NCBI GenBank assembly: GCA_026225155.1 | Contig: JAMFSG010000289.1 | Coordinates: forward strand, 1-6,203 | Length of the DNA stretch: 6,203 nt | Origin: Verrucomicrobiota bacterium | GTDB lineage: Bacteria; Verrucomicrobiota; Verrucomicrobiia; Limisphaerales; UBA11358 | Reading direction: 5' to 3' | In this document: piece by piece, positions 1 to 5,552 of the stretch | How positions within the stretch are numbered: the first letter of the stretch is position 1 | Layout: each line of letters starts with the position of its first letter | The notes under the pieces: generated by a model | Told to the model about the DNA's origin: nothing | What the model saw: only the letters and a program-made list of their open reading frames with translations | Databases searched by the model: none | Position numbers and translations under genes: made by a program

Positions 1-801
1 ATTCTTGTAGCCGCACTAGGCGGGTTGTTGGTCGGCATTGGATTGTTAATGGAGCATTTTGGCGACAACAAGGAATGGTATGAATATAAATTTCTAACTG
101 AAACACGCAGAAAGTCGGTCAAATATATCGGAGAATGGTTCGTTATTATAGGCGTTGGAATTGAGGTCGCAGTTGCCGCAATAACTGCGGAAGGGGAATG
201 GCAAATGAGGCAAATGGTGATTAAAAACGATCCAAAAAACTTACCTATTGTATCCATTATAGGGCGCGTTTCCCTCGTGCTACAGCAACCATTCGATGGA
301 TTTGCGGCAAATCTGAACCTGCCCAAAAAATATATCGAACCTAATTTATATTCTGGTTCTGATAGGCTGCCTTCAACGCTGCCTTTTTTATTAAGCGATG
401 ATAAAGAATTACAAAAACACGAAATGGTTTTTTTCCAATTTGGAAAAGAAACCGGTGAAAGTTTTGATTCAGAAATTCCAGTCATGGGGCAAATCAGCGC
501 AATGATTGATATTGTTTCAGATTCCAAAACCAATTCAGATGATTTGGGGTTTGAAATAAATTTATATCCGCCAGCAGATGGCTCACCGGTTTTTAATCCG
601 AATTCTGTGACGTTCAATGAATTAAAATATGTGCATTTTTCAATGCGCAGCTCCGTTCCGCCACCGCTAAAAGTTGTTAGTGGGAAAATAGACCTTTTGA
701 TTAACGGGTTTTTTCCGAAAAGTTTTTTAATCCGACCGCAAACAAATGATAATTTATTGAATGTTTTCGTTTTTGAAACTAACGGGGTTTCAGAAAATTG
801 A
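1..801 (+). CDS. Two-helix membrane protein of unknown function, 5' end outside window
   Basis: The frame is open from the first base, so the gene probably begins upstream; TTG at 25 and ATG at 49 are possible starts, but ATG 49 would cut through the first hydrophobic segment. In-window residues 1-17 are a hydrophobic helix rich in Gly, Leu and Val. A charged linker follows (about 18-42, with two aromatic clusters and TETRRK), then a second helix at about 43-62. After that comes a KNDPKNLPI segment (75-83) and a soluble, mixed alpha/beta-looking C-terminal part of about 180 residues with no motif I recognise. Two helices followed by a K-N-D-P-x-N-x-P-I segment recalls hypothetical proteins I associate with Verrucomicrobiota; this is memory, not a search. 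The gene is AT-rich (bases 361-420 are 37% GC) against the neighbouring PNP gene (961-1020 are 58%), suggesting an accessory or acquired gene. The function is unknown. Confidence 0.75.
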   Translation: MLVAALGGLLVGIGLLMEHFGDNKEWYEYKFLTETRRKSVKYIGEWFVIIGVGIEVAVAAITAEGEWQMRQMVIKNDPKNLPIVSIIGRVSLVLQQPFDGFAANLNLPKKYIEPNLYSGSDRLPSTLPFLLSDDKELQKHEMVFFQFGKETGESFDSEIPVMGQISAMIDIVSDSKTNSDDLGFEINLYPPADGSPVFNPNSVTFNELKYVHFSMRSSVPPPLKVVSGKIDLLINGFFPKSFLIRPQTNDNLLNVFVFETNGVSEN

Positions 802-814
802 AATTTACACGCAC

Positions 815-1669
815 ATGAGTTTAATCGAAAAAATGAGTTCAAATTTCACAGCACAAACTGCCGCCGCGCATCTCAAAAAAATTTCACCGCTGCGCCCGGC
901 GCTCGCCATCGTGCTCGGCAGCGGATTTCATCACGCGCTGACGGAACTGCGCGTGGCCAAAAAAATTTCCTACGCCAAAATCCCCGGCTTTCCCAAACCG
1001 ACCGTCAGCGGCCACGCGGGCGAATTGTATTTCGGCCATCTCGGCCAGACGCCGGTGCTGGTCTTGAGCGGACGCGCGCATTTTTACGAAGGCCACGAAA
1101 TGGAGCGCGTCACCTTCGCCACGCGCACGCTTGCGGCTTTTGGAATAACAGATTTGCTTTTGACGAACGCGGCGGGTGGCTTGAATAAAAAATTTCGCGC
1201 CGGCGATTTCATGGCGCTCACCGATCACATCAATTTCATGGGCACAAATCCATTGCGCGGACCGCACCAAAAAGATTTGCCGCGCTTCGTGGATTTGACG
1301 AAAACTTACGATCAAAAATTGCGCGAGCATTTGTTCAAGGCCGGGAAAAATGCCAGACTGAAATTGCAGCGCGGTGTTTATCTGGCCGTGAGCGGGCCGA
1401 CTTACGAAACGCCGGCGGAAATCCGCGCATTCGCCAAACTCGGCGCGGACGCCGTCGGCATGAGCACGGTGCCAGAAGCGATCGTGGCGCGGCAATGCGG
1501 CTTGCGCGTCGCGGGAATTTCCTGCATCACCAATCTGGCGGCGGGCATCAGCAAAGAAAACTTATCGCATGCGGAAGTTTTGAAAACGGCGGAACGTGTG
1601 AAAAATTCCGGCGCAAGTTTGATCAGAAACTTTGCGGAGCTTTACAAAATCACCAAGTCATCGCGATGA
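815..1669 (+). CDS. punA: Purine nucleoside phosphorylase (trimeric PNP, class I)
   Basis: The product is a cytoplasmic purine-salvage enzyme that splits purine nucleosides with phosphate into free base and ribose 1-phosphate. With the ATG at 815 it has 284 residues, normal for the trimeric, inosine/guanosine-type family. The phosphate loop GSG is at 35-37, followed by VSGHAG (64-69) and GRAHFYEGH (86-94). Then come TNAAGG (117-122), GPTYET (194-199), GMST (215-218), TN (239-240) and H252. By alignment from memory to human PNP, R87, H89 and Y91 hold phosphate and ribose, E198 and N240 hold the base, M216 and S217 line the sugar site, and H252 matches H257. No key residue is missing. The frame is open back to 761, but a start there would overlap the upstream gene; 815 or the ATG at 833 fits better, and neither has a clear ribosome binding site. 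The upstream gene ends 13 bases before, so co-transcription is possible, yet the base composition differs. The 3' end overlaps proB. Confidence 0.95.
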   Translation: MSLIEKMSSNFTAQTAAAHLKKISPLRPALAIVLGSGFHHALTELRVAKKISYAKIPGFPKPTVSGHAGELYFGHLGQTPVLVLSGRAHFYEGHEMERVTFATRTLAAFGITDLLLTNAAGGLNKKFRAGDFMALTDHINFMGTNPLRGPHQKDLPRFVDLTKTYDQKLREHLFKAGKNARLKLQRGVYLAVSGPTYETPAEIRAFAKLGADAVGMSTVPEAIVARQCGLRVAGISCITNLAAGISKENLSHAEVLKTAERVKNSGASLIRNFAELYKITKSSR

Positions 1670-2718
1670 ACAAGTTCTTCCTTCGGTAAATTTTTTTCAC
1701 GCACCGCGGCGGAATTGAAGCGCGTGATGCCGCGCGCGAATTCCATGCCATCGAGATCGCAGATGCGCACCACGTCGTCCGCCGCGAAATCGCCTTCACA
1801 ACGCGCGACGCCGGGCGGCAGCAAGCTTTTGCCGCTTTCGCGCAACGCGCGTTTTGCGCCATCGTCCACAAACAGCGTGCCTTTGGGATGATGAAAAAAT
1901 GCGATCCAACGTTTGCGGCCTTGCAACCTCGTCGGCTGCGCAACGAATAAAGTTCCTTCGGCTTTGCCGCTCAAAATTTCCGCGAGCGCGTTTTTCTTTT
2001 TGCCGGACGCGATGACGAGCGGAATGCCGGAGCGGATGACGATTTTCGCCGCGTCAATTTTCGATTTCATCCCGCCGACCGCCGTCGCGCTCGTCGTGCC
2101 GCCCGCCATGTCTTCGATTGCGGCATCAATCTGCTCAATGACCGGAAGCAACTTGGAATTTTCCTTGCCGAAATTTTCGATGACGCCATCCACGGTCGTC
2201 AGAATCACCAGCAAATCCGCGGGCAAAAGCGAGGCGACGAGCGCGGATAATTTGTCGTTGTCGCCAAATTTGATTTCCGTGAACGACACGGCGTCGTTTT
2301 CGTTGATGATGGGAACCACGCCGCGATCGAGCAAGGTGACAAGCGTGTTGCGCGCGTTGAGATGCCGTTCGTGATGTTCCAAATCCTCGTGCGTGAGCAA
2401 AACCTGGGCGACCAAAATTCCGTGTGCGGAAAAAAGTTTGTCGTAAGCCGCCATGAGCCGCGATTGGCCGACGGCGGCGCAGGCTTGTTTTTCCGCGAGA
2501 TTGGCCGGACGCGATTCGTAACCGAGCGCGCCCATGCCCGCGCCGACCGCGCCGCTCGTCACGAGCACGACTTCTTTGCCGGTTTTTTTCAACGCGGCGA
2601 CTTGCGCGACCAGTTGTTCCAATTGCGCGGGATCAATGAGCTTCCGGCTGTCAGTCAAAACGCCGGTGCCGAGTTTGACGACGAGGCGGGAAACGGATTT
2701 GAGCGAATCACGATGCAC
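1642..2718 (-). CDS. proB: Glutamate 5-kinase with C-terminal PUA domain
   Basis: This enzyme phosphorylates L-glutamate with ATP to give glutamate 5-phosphate, the first step of proline synthesis, in the cytoplasm. It has 358 residues, close to the roughly 370 of the family. The amino acid kinase domain covers about 9-255: VVKLGTG (13-19), VTSGAVGAGM (53-62), the ACAAVGQSRLM helix (79-89), INENDAV (138-144), FGDNDKLSA (151-159) and VGGMKSK (214-220). Family knowledge assigns these to ATP, glutamate and phosphoryl transfer; K15, S55, N141, D142 and K220 are present. Residues about 266-340 form a PUA domain, as in full-length ProB. The start codon is GTG; no in-frame ATG lies just upstream, and the N-terminus MHRDSLKSVSRLVVKLG fits the family. 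No clear Shine-Dalgarno is seen; a TAAAAT box about 25 bases upstream could be a -10 element, with a poor -35. proA, often a neighbour, is absent here. The last 28 bp overlap the convergent PNP gene. Confidence 0.95.
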   Translation of the reverse strand: MHRDSLKSVSRLVVKLGTGVLTDSRKLIDPAQLEQLVAQVAALKKTGKEVVLVTSGAVGAGMGALGYESRPANLAEKQACAAVGQSRLMAAYDKLFSAHGILVAQVLLTHEDLEHHERHLNARNTLVTLLDRGVVPIINENDAVSFTEIKFGDNDKLSALVASLLPADLLVILTTVDGVIENFGKENSKLLPVIEQIDAAIEDMAGGTTSATAVGGMKSKIDAAKIVIRSGIPLVIASGKKKNALAEILSGKAEGTLFVAQPTRLQGRKRWIAFFHHPKGTLFVDDGAKRALRESGKSLLPPGVARCEGDFAADDVVRICDLDGMEFARGITRFNSAAVREKNLPKEELVHRDDLVIL

Positions 2719-2783
2719 GCCGGAAGTTAAGGAAAATTTGATTTTATGTCGAGCCGTTGCAATTGAAGGTAGTGGCTGAGTTC

Positions 2784-2852
2784 GGTGGGGCGAGCGTCCT
2801 CGCGAGCCGCTTGGTGTGGCGACGTTCGGCTCGCGAGGACGCTCGCCCCACC
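2784..2852. repeat. Perfect 26-bp inverted repeat (REP-like palindrome)
   Basis: Arms at 2784-2809 and 2827-2852 are exact reverse complements, very GC-rich, beginning GGTGGGGCGAGCG and ending in GCGAGCCG. The loop is 17 nt (2810-2826). It fills most of the gap between the proB start and the stop of the next minus-strand gene, 7 bases from that stop. On the plus strand a run of seven T follows (2855-2861), so it could stop plus-strand transcripts; on the minus strand no T-run follows. The unusual arm length and precision suggest a dispersed palindromic element rather than a plain terminator. I associate this core sequence with intergenic regions of Verrucomicrobiota, from memory only. Confidence 0.85.
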
Positions 2853-2859
2853 AATTTTT

Positions 2860-3555
2860 TTACCAAAATAATTTCAGCGCGTCCGCGTTTTTGGCTTTCG
2901 GGTCCACGAACATTGTGAAGAAATCGCCGCTGCGCAAACCGATCAGGAACGCCAATCCCGTAAGATCCGCCGGTGCTTTTACGTTGGGGATAACTTGGTT
3001 TTCAACATCCACTTTTTGCGTGCGATTGTTCCGTTGGTCTTTCAGGTCAATATATTTCAAGGTGCCGACGGACACATTCAGCGCGTCAATGCCGGTGAAT
3101 TCAAGATTGGTTTGCCGCTTGAATTCATCTTTGAGTTTGGTGCCGTTGCCGCTGGGATTTTTCGGAATGGCGAGGCCGATGGAAAAAATGTTCGTCTGGC
3201 CCGCCGCATTTTTTACGATATCGAGTTCGCCCAGATTGAAACGGACGAGCGTGAAATGCAGTTCGCGTTGCGCGATGGCGGTGCGGTCATATTCAACGTG
3301 GATTTCGGGAATCTCCAAAAACGGCGTGCCGCCAAAACTCGGCGGATTGTAAATCTTCAGGTTTTGGATCGTGATGGTCGGCTCGAGTAGGCCGAGCTGG
3401 AAGCGGCCGATCTCCGCGTCCATGCCGGTCTGCCTGCGGATGTTGTGTTCGATGAGCACGCGCAAAATGGAATTCAGCGACAGGAAAAAAATCACGACCA
3501 GCACCACGGCCAGAATGAAAAGCCGCAGCAGCCATTTGAAAATCCATTTTATCAT
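2860..3555 (-). CDS. Small AsmA-like membrane-anchored protein
   Basis: The product has 231 residues. It starts with a positively charged, strongly hydrophobic segment (KWIFKWLLRLF followed by a helix to about residue 29), a signal anchor that would leave the rest in the periplasm. Next comes an amphipathic stretch (LRVLIEHNIRRQTG, 31-44) and the pattern DAEIGRFQLGLLEPTITIQNLKIYNP (46-71), with FLEIPEIHVEYD at 79-90. Short beta repeats like these, with L-x-I-x-N-P and a following strand ending in D, are typical of the N-terminal domain of AsmA and the related DUF748 proteins, linked in other bacteria to outer-membrane biogenesis and lipid transfer. That link is by resemblance; the protein is far shorter than E. 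coli AsmA and has no long beta-groove. The ATG at 3555 is preceded by no clear ribosome binding site. It sits alone between two repeat-bearing gaps. The AsmA assignment is moderate; the membrane anchor is safe. Confidence 0.72.
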   Translation of the reverse strand: MIKWIFKWLLRLFILAVVLVVIFFLSLNSILRVLIEHNIRRQTGMDAEIGRFQLGLLEPTITIQNLKIYNPPSFGGTPFLEIPEIHVEYDRTAIAQRELHFTLVRFNLGELDIVKNAAGQTNIFSIGLAIPKNPSGNGTKLKDEFKRQTNLEFTGIDALNVSVGTLKYIDLKDQRNNRTQKVDVENQVIPNVKAPADLTGLAFLIGLRSGDFFTMFVDPKAKNADALKLFW

Positions 3556-3559
3556 TTTC

Positions 3560-3581
3560 GATTTACGATATGCGATTTACG
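3560..3581. repeat. GATTTACGAT-type short repeat, left copy
   Basis: Contains GATTTACGATATGCGATTTA, with a GATTTAC unit at each end. Its first 16 bases match the reverse complement of 4241-4256 at 15 of 16 positions. It lies just before the start codon of the AsmA-like gene on the minus strand. The paired copies bracket the cassette region; they are simple and AT-rich, so chance or a low-complexity dispersed repeat is possible. Confidence 0.5.
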
Positions 3582-3626
3582 CACCGGTTTTGAATTGCGA
3601 ATCAAATTGCGATTTCAATATAACCA

Positions 3627-3686
3627 GCTAAACTACTGACTTGTCGAATCGCGTCAACGGCGATTAGCTTCAGCGACTTGTTAGGC
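3627..3686 (-). mobile_element. attC-like recombination site (60 nt)
   Basis: On the minus strand this begins with GCCTAAC (3686-3680), a perfect RYYYAAC core, and ends with GTTTAGC (3633-3627), which matches GTTRRRY at six of seven positions. The total of 60 nt is a typical attC length. The bases after the first core, AAGTCGCTGAAGC, resemble the same part of well-known attC sites such as that of aadA. Inside is a hairpin AATCGC / GCGATT around a 7-nt loop, and outer pairing of CTGA with TCAG, so the strand can fold into an imperfect stem as attC sites do. The L''/L' boxes are only roughly defined, which is the main doubt. Confidence 0.6.
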
Positions 3687-4184
3687 GTTTCCGAGTATCT
3701 GGAATATGGCGTCATGTAGGTAATGTGCCGAGTGATGAAGTGCGAGCACAAGCTCTGACATAGTCTTCTGATATACCTGATAAATATCCGTGAAAGTGGT
3801 CAAGGTGAACCTGTAATGTCCGAGTAAGCAAAATAAAAGGCACAGATCGAATGAGAACACTCGCACAAGACCAACGGATATGCTTTTCGTGGTCGTCAAT
3901 CCACGCACCGCCCCATACAGTGTATGGAATATCGGGAAAGAAATGGTCGTAACGCTCACCGCTCGGCATATCGTCCATCGAGATGTGGATACTGCGAAAT
4001 ATCAAACCCTCTTGTGTGATTCGTCGGTTTGGATAACGCCCGCCTGAAAGACGTGGATAAACAGTATAACCATGCTTGGCAGCAAAAGCGGCCAAGGGCG
4101 CATCAATCTCGGCGAGATGCGCGCCGAGGCGGTCATAATCTTCTATTGAATCCAGTGGCATATAATAGCGCGAAGAACGCCTAA
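3633..4184 (-). mobile_element. Putative integron gene cassette, solitary
   Basis: On the minus strand the segment runs from just after G4185 of a perfect GTTAGGC core (4185-4179), through one small gene (4161-3712), to the G of the outer attC core at 3633; that is 552 bp, a usual cassette size. The leading core is the exact complement of the GCCTAAC core that opens the attC-like site, as expected if both came from one circular cassette. The gene starts 17 bases after the first core and stops 25 bases before the attC, the tight packing typical of cassettes. No integrase gene or second attC is in the window, so this would be an orphan cassette. Its base composition is patchy and on the whole lower in GC than the flanking minus-strand genes. 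Confidence 0.58.
3712..4161 (-). CDS. Hypothetical protein carried in cassette-like segment
   Basis: I do not recognise a named family. The product has 149 residues, is soluble and has no signal peptide. Residues 1-31 look helical (LGAHLAEIDAPLAAFAAKHGY). Then follow YPRLSGGRYPNRRI (35-48), short strands (EGLIFRSIHISMD, 51-63), an aromatic and acidic stretch (ERYDHFFPDIPYTVWGGAWIDD, 69-90) and a C-terminal amphipathic region (TLQVHLDHFHGYLSGI, 115-130). Small single-domain unknown proteins of this size are the usual cargo of integron cassettes. The ATG at 4161 is the only sensible start and lies just after the GTTAGGC core; no ribosome binding site is visible. A second minus-strand frame (3681-3959) overlaps the 3' half and ends with TAA inside the GCCTAAC core, so a frameshift joining the two cannot be excluded, but the single long frame is the simpler reading. 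Confidence 0.62.
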   Translation of the reverse strand: MPLDSIEDYDRLGAHLAEIDAPLAAFAAKHGYTVYPRLSGGRYPNRRITQEGLIFRSIHISMDDMPSGERYDHFFPDIPYTVWGGAWIDDHEKHIRWSCASVLIRSVPFILLTRTLQVHLDHFHGYLSGISEDYVRACARTSSLGTLPT

Positions 4185-4223
4185 CATTTCATTTCGCCAA
4201 CCAAACATCAGCGGCACTTTTTC

Positions 4224-4256
4224 AAATCGTAAATCCAAAATCGCAAATCGTAAATC
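4224..4256. repeat. AAATCGTAAATC direct repeat, right copy
   Basis: AAATCGTAAATC occurs at 4224-4235 and again at 4245-4256, 21 bases apart, with a similar AAATCGC unit between them. The unit is inverted relative to the copy at 3560-3575. It lies immediately downstream of the 4255-4863 gene on the minus strand, overlapping its stop codon. Probably a low-complexity dispersed intergenic repeat. Confidence 0.6.
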
Positions 4257-4863
4257 AGATTGGCACATCTTCGGGGCGGACTTCGAGGCATTCGTCCTGG
4301 TCTTCCCAGATCACGGCGGCGTAGGTTTCCAAAAATTTCGGCGCGAGATTACGGCCGAGTTGATGGAGAAAATTTTCCGCTTCCTTCGCGGCGTTTTCGT
4401 AAGCGTCGTCGTAATTGCCCACGCGACGGCGCTGGCGGTCGTCCCAATGCGCGACGGCGTGGACGGGTTCGTAATTTTTCGCCCACGTTTCGATTTCACC
4501 GCGTAGGTCGCCGGGAATTTCGTCGAACGGCACGAGCGTTTCGCTGCAATGCTGGCAGATGAGGCCGGCGTTGTGGACATCGCGCGTGAGCAACGGCAGA
4601 AACGGCGCGCGGCAGCACGGCGATTCCGCGTAGGCGGCGGGCGGCGTGGCGAGCCGCTTGAACCAGATCTGGCGGTCGTGCGCGATTTTCGCGGCGAGCA
4701 GATACGCGCCGACGAGCGGATGCGACGAACGCCACGCGCGCCCGGCGAACTGGCCGAGCGTCTGCGCGAGCCAGCGCGCGAGCGTGAGGTCGTCCCAATC
4801 GCGGAAGACGCGGGCGTATTCCTGCCAGAGCGAGTCGAACGGCGATTCGGATTCAAATGCCAT
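4255..4863 (-). CDS. Hypothetical protein with possible zinc-binding cysteines
   Basis: No named family recognised. The product has 202 residues, is soluble and has no signal peptide or membrane segment. The N-terminal part (about 1-70) is predicted helical, with many Trp, Arg and Ala residues (SLWQEYARVFRDWDDLTLARWL). In the middle is CC at 83-84, then H97, then CQHC (103-106), spaced like a small zinc ribbon or treble clef: two cysteines, about 18 residues, and a C-x2-C pair. The C-terminal part is acidic and aromatic (YDDAYENAAKEAENFLHQLG; then IWEDQDECLEVRPEDVPI). The ATG at 4863 is the first in frame; no Shine-Dalgarno is seen. GC is high (72% over 4621-4680), with strong third-position bias supporting a resident coding gene; the many other open frames across it are shadows. 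A metal-binding or nucleic-acid-binding role is a guess from the cysteines only. Confidence 0.8.
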   Translation of the reverse strand: MAFESESPFDSLWQEYARVFRDWDDLTLARWLAQTLGQFAGRAWRSSHPLVGAYLLAAKIAHDRQIWFKRLATPPAAYAESPCCRAPFLPLLTRDVHNAGLICQHCSETLVPFDEIPGDLRGEIETWAKNYEPVHAVAHWDDRQRRRVGNYDDAYENAAKEAENFLHQLGRNLAPKFLETYAAVIWEDQDECLEVRPEDVPI

Positions 4864-4933
4864 GAAACCAAGATGGCGCGGGAACGAAACTTTGTCGAGC
4901 GGTGTTGAACGCGGATGAAAATAAAGAAAGCAA

Positions 4934-4969
4934 GAAGGCAGGAATTCCGTTTCTTGAATTCCTGCCTTC
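4934..4969 (-). terminator. Intrinsic terminator of hsp20
   Basis: Perfect 14-bp stem with arms at 4934-4947 and 4956-4969 (GAAGGCAGGAATTC and its complement) around an 8-nt loop. It lies 16 bases past the hsp20 stop codon. Read on the minus strand, the stem is followed by TTGCTTTCTTTATTTT, a T-rich tail. It should separate hsp20 from the 4255-4863 gene. Confidence 0.85.
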
Positions 4970-4985
4970 CTTATTGACCCCGCGT

Positions 4986-5405
4986 TTATTCGCTGACGAC
5001 GATCTGTTTCGGTTTGGCTTCCTCAACTTTCGGCAGCGTGACGGTGAGAACGCCGTCTTTGTAGGCGGCTTTCACTTCATCCGCTTTCACGGCGGACGGC
5101 AACGTGAGCGTGCGGGAGAATTTTCCGTAGCTGCGTTCTTGTCGCAGAACTTCCGCGCCTTCGCTGACAGTTTCGGCTTTGCGTTCACCGGTGATGGCGA
5201 GCGTGCCGTCGTCGAGCGCGACTTCGATGTCCTCGCGTTTCAGGCCGGGCAATTCCACGCGCACGCTGAAATTGTCCTTGTCTTCCTGCACGTCGAGCGC
5301 GGGTGCAAACGCGCGCGTCGCCCCGAACAAGCGGTCTAGTTCCGCCTGCAAGCTGGTCACTCGGCTGTAACCGACACTGGGCTGTTCACATTGGGCTAAT
5401 ATCAT
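4986..5405 (-). CDS. hsp20: Small heat shock protein, Hsp20/alpha-crystallin family
   Basis: The product is an ATP-independent cytoplasmic chaperone that holds unfolding proteins in large oligomers. It has 139 residues, normal for bacterial sHSPs. A short N-terminal arm contains LQAELDRLFG (19-28), matching the usual L-x-x-E-M-D-R-L-F pattern. The alpha-crystallin domain covers about 34-128: DVQEDKDNFSVRVELPGLKR (38-57), DDGTLAITGERK (65-76), RSYGKFSRTLTLP (91-103) and AYKDGVLTVTLPK (114-126). The tail has an I-x-V/I oligomerisation motif (IVV, 135-137). The frame stays open upstream to 5687, but those residues are AT-rich with no family likeness; the ATG at 5405 gives the standard N-terminus and follows an A-rich leader with a weak AGAAAG. 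A sigma-54-like promoter lies about 155 bases upstream, and a strong terminator follows, so it is probably a single-gene unit. No CIRCE element was found. Confidence 0.95.
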   Translation of the reverse strand: MILAQCEQPSVGYSRVTSLQAELDRLFGATRAFAPALDVQEDKDNFSVRVELPGLKREDIEVALDDGTLAITGERKAETVSEGAEVLRQERSYGKFSRTLTLPSAVKADEVKAAYKDGVLTVTLPKVEEAKPKQIVVSE

Positions 5406-5552
5406 AATTGTTTTCTTTCTGTTTGATTTTGTTTTTGTTTCCAACGGAAAGCTAATCAGCTTCGGCGATGCCAAATATTTAATGAGCGCAAAACTATTGA
5501 AAACAAAGGGAGATTGTGTTTTACGTTTCTCGCGGGTTTTCACCAGCGGAAG

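Noticed and set aside
884..1495. 203-codon minus-strand frame inside the PNP gene
   Set aside because: Shadow of the GC-rich PNP coding sequence; the plus-strand product has every family motif.
1913..2730. Plus-strand open frames across proB
   Set aside because: Antisense shadows of a clearly conserved kinase; the translations are low-complexity and lack any domain.
2784..2861. Ordinary terminator for the AsmA-like gene
   Set aside because: On the minus strand no T-run follows the hairpin; the T-run is on the opposite side, so it could act only on plus-strand transcripts.
2816..3352. 178-codon plus-strand frame reading through the 26-bp repeat
   Set aside because: It begins in the loop region of the palindrome and continues antisense to the AsmA-like gene.
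3560..4256. Composite transposon with the GATTTACGAT repeats as terminal inverted repeats
   Set aside because: No transposase, no target duplication seen, the copies are AT-rich and partly tandem, and the cassette cores inside explain the segment better.
4311..4908. Arg-rich open frames on both strands over the 4255-4863 gene
   Set aside because: Extreme Arg/Ala/Ser composition is typical of shadows in a high-GC gene.
4902..5339. 145-codon plus-strand frame over hsp20
   Set aside because: Antisense to the alpha-crystallin domain and starts within the terminator region.
5453..5500. Sigma-70 promoter close to the hsp20 start
   Set aside because: AT-rich -10-like strings are present on the minus strand but none has a convincing -35 at 16-18 bases.
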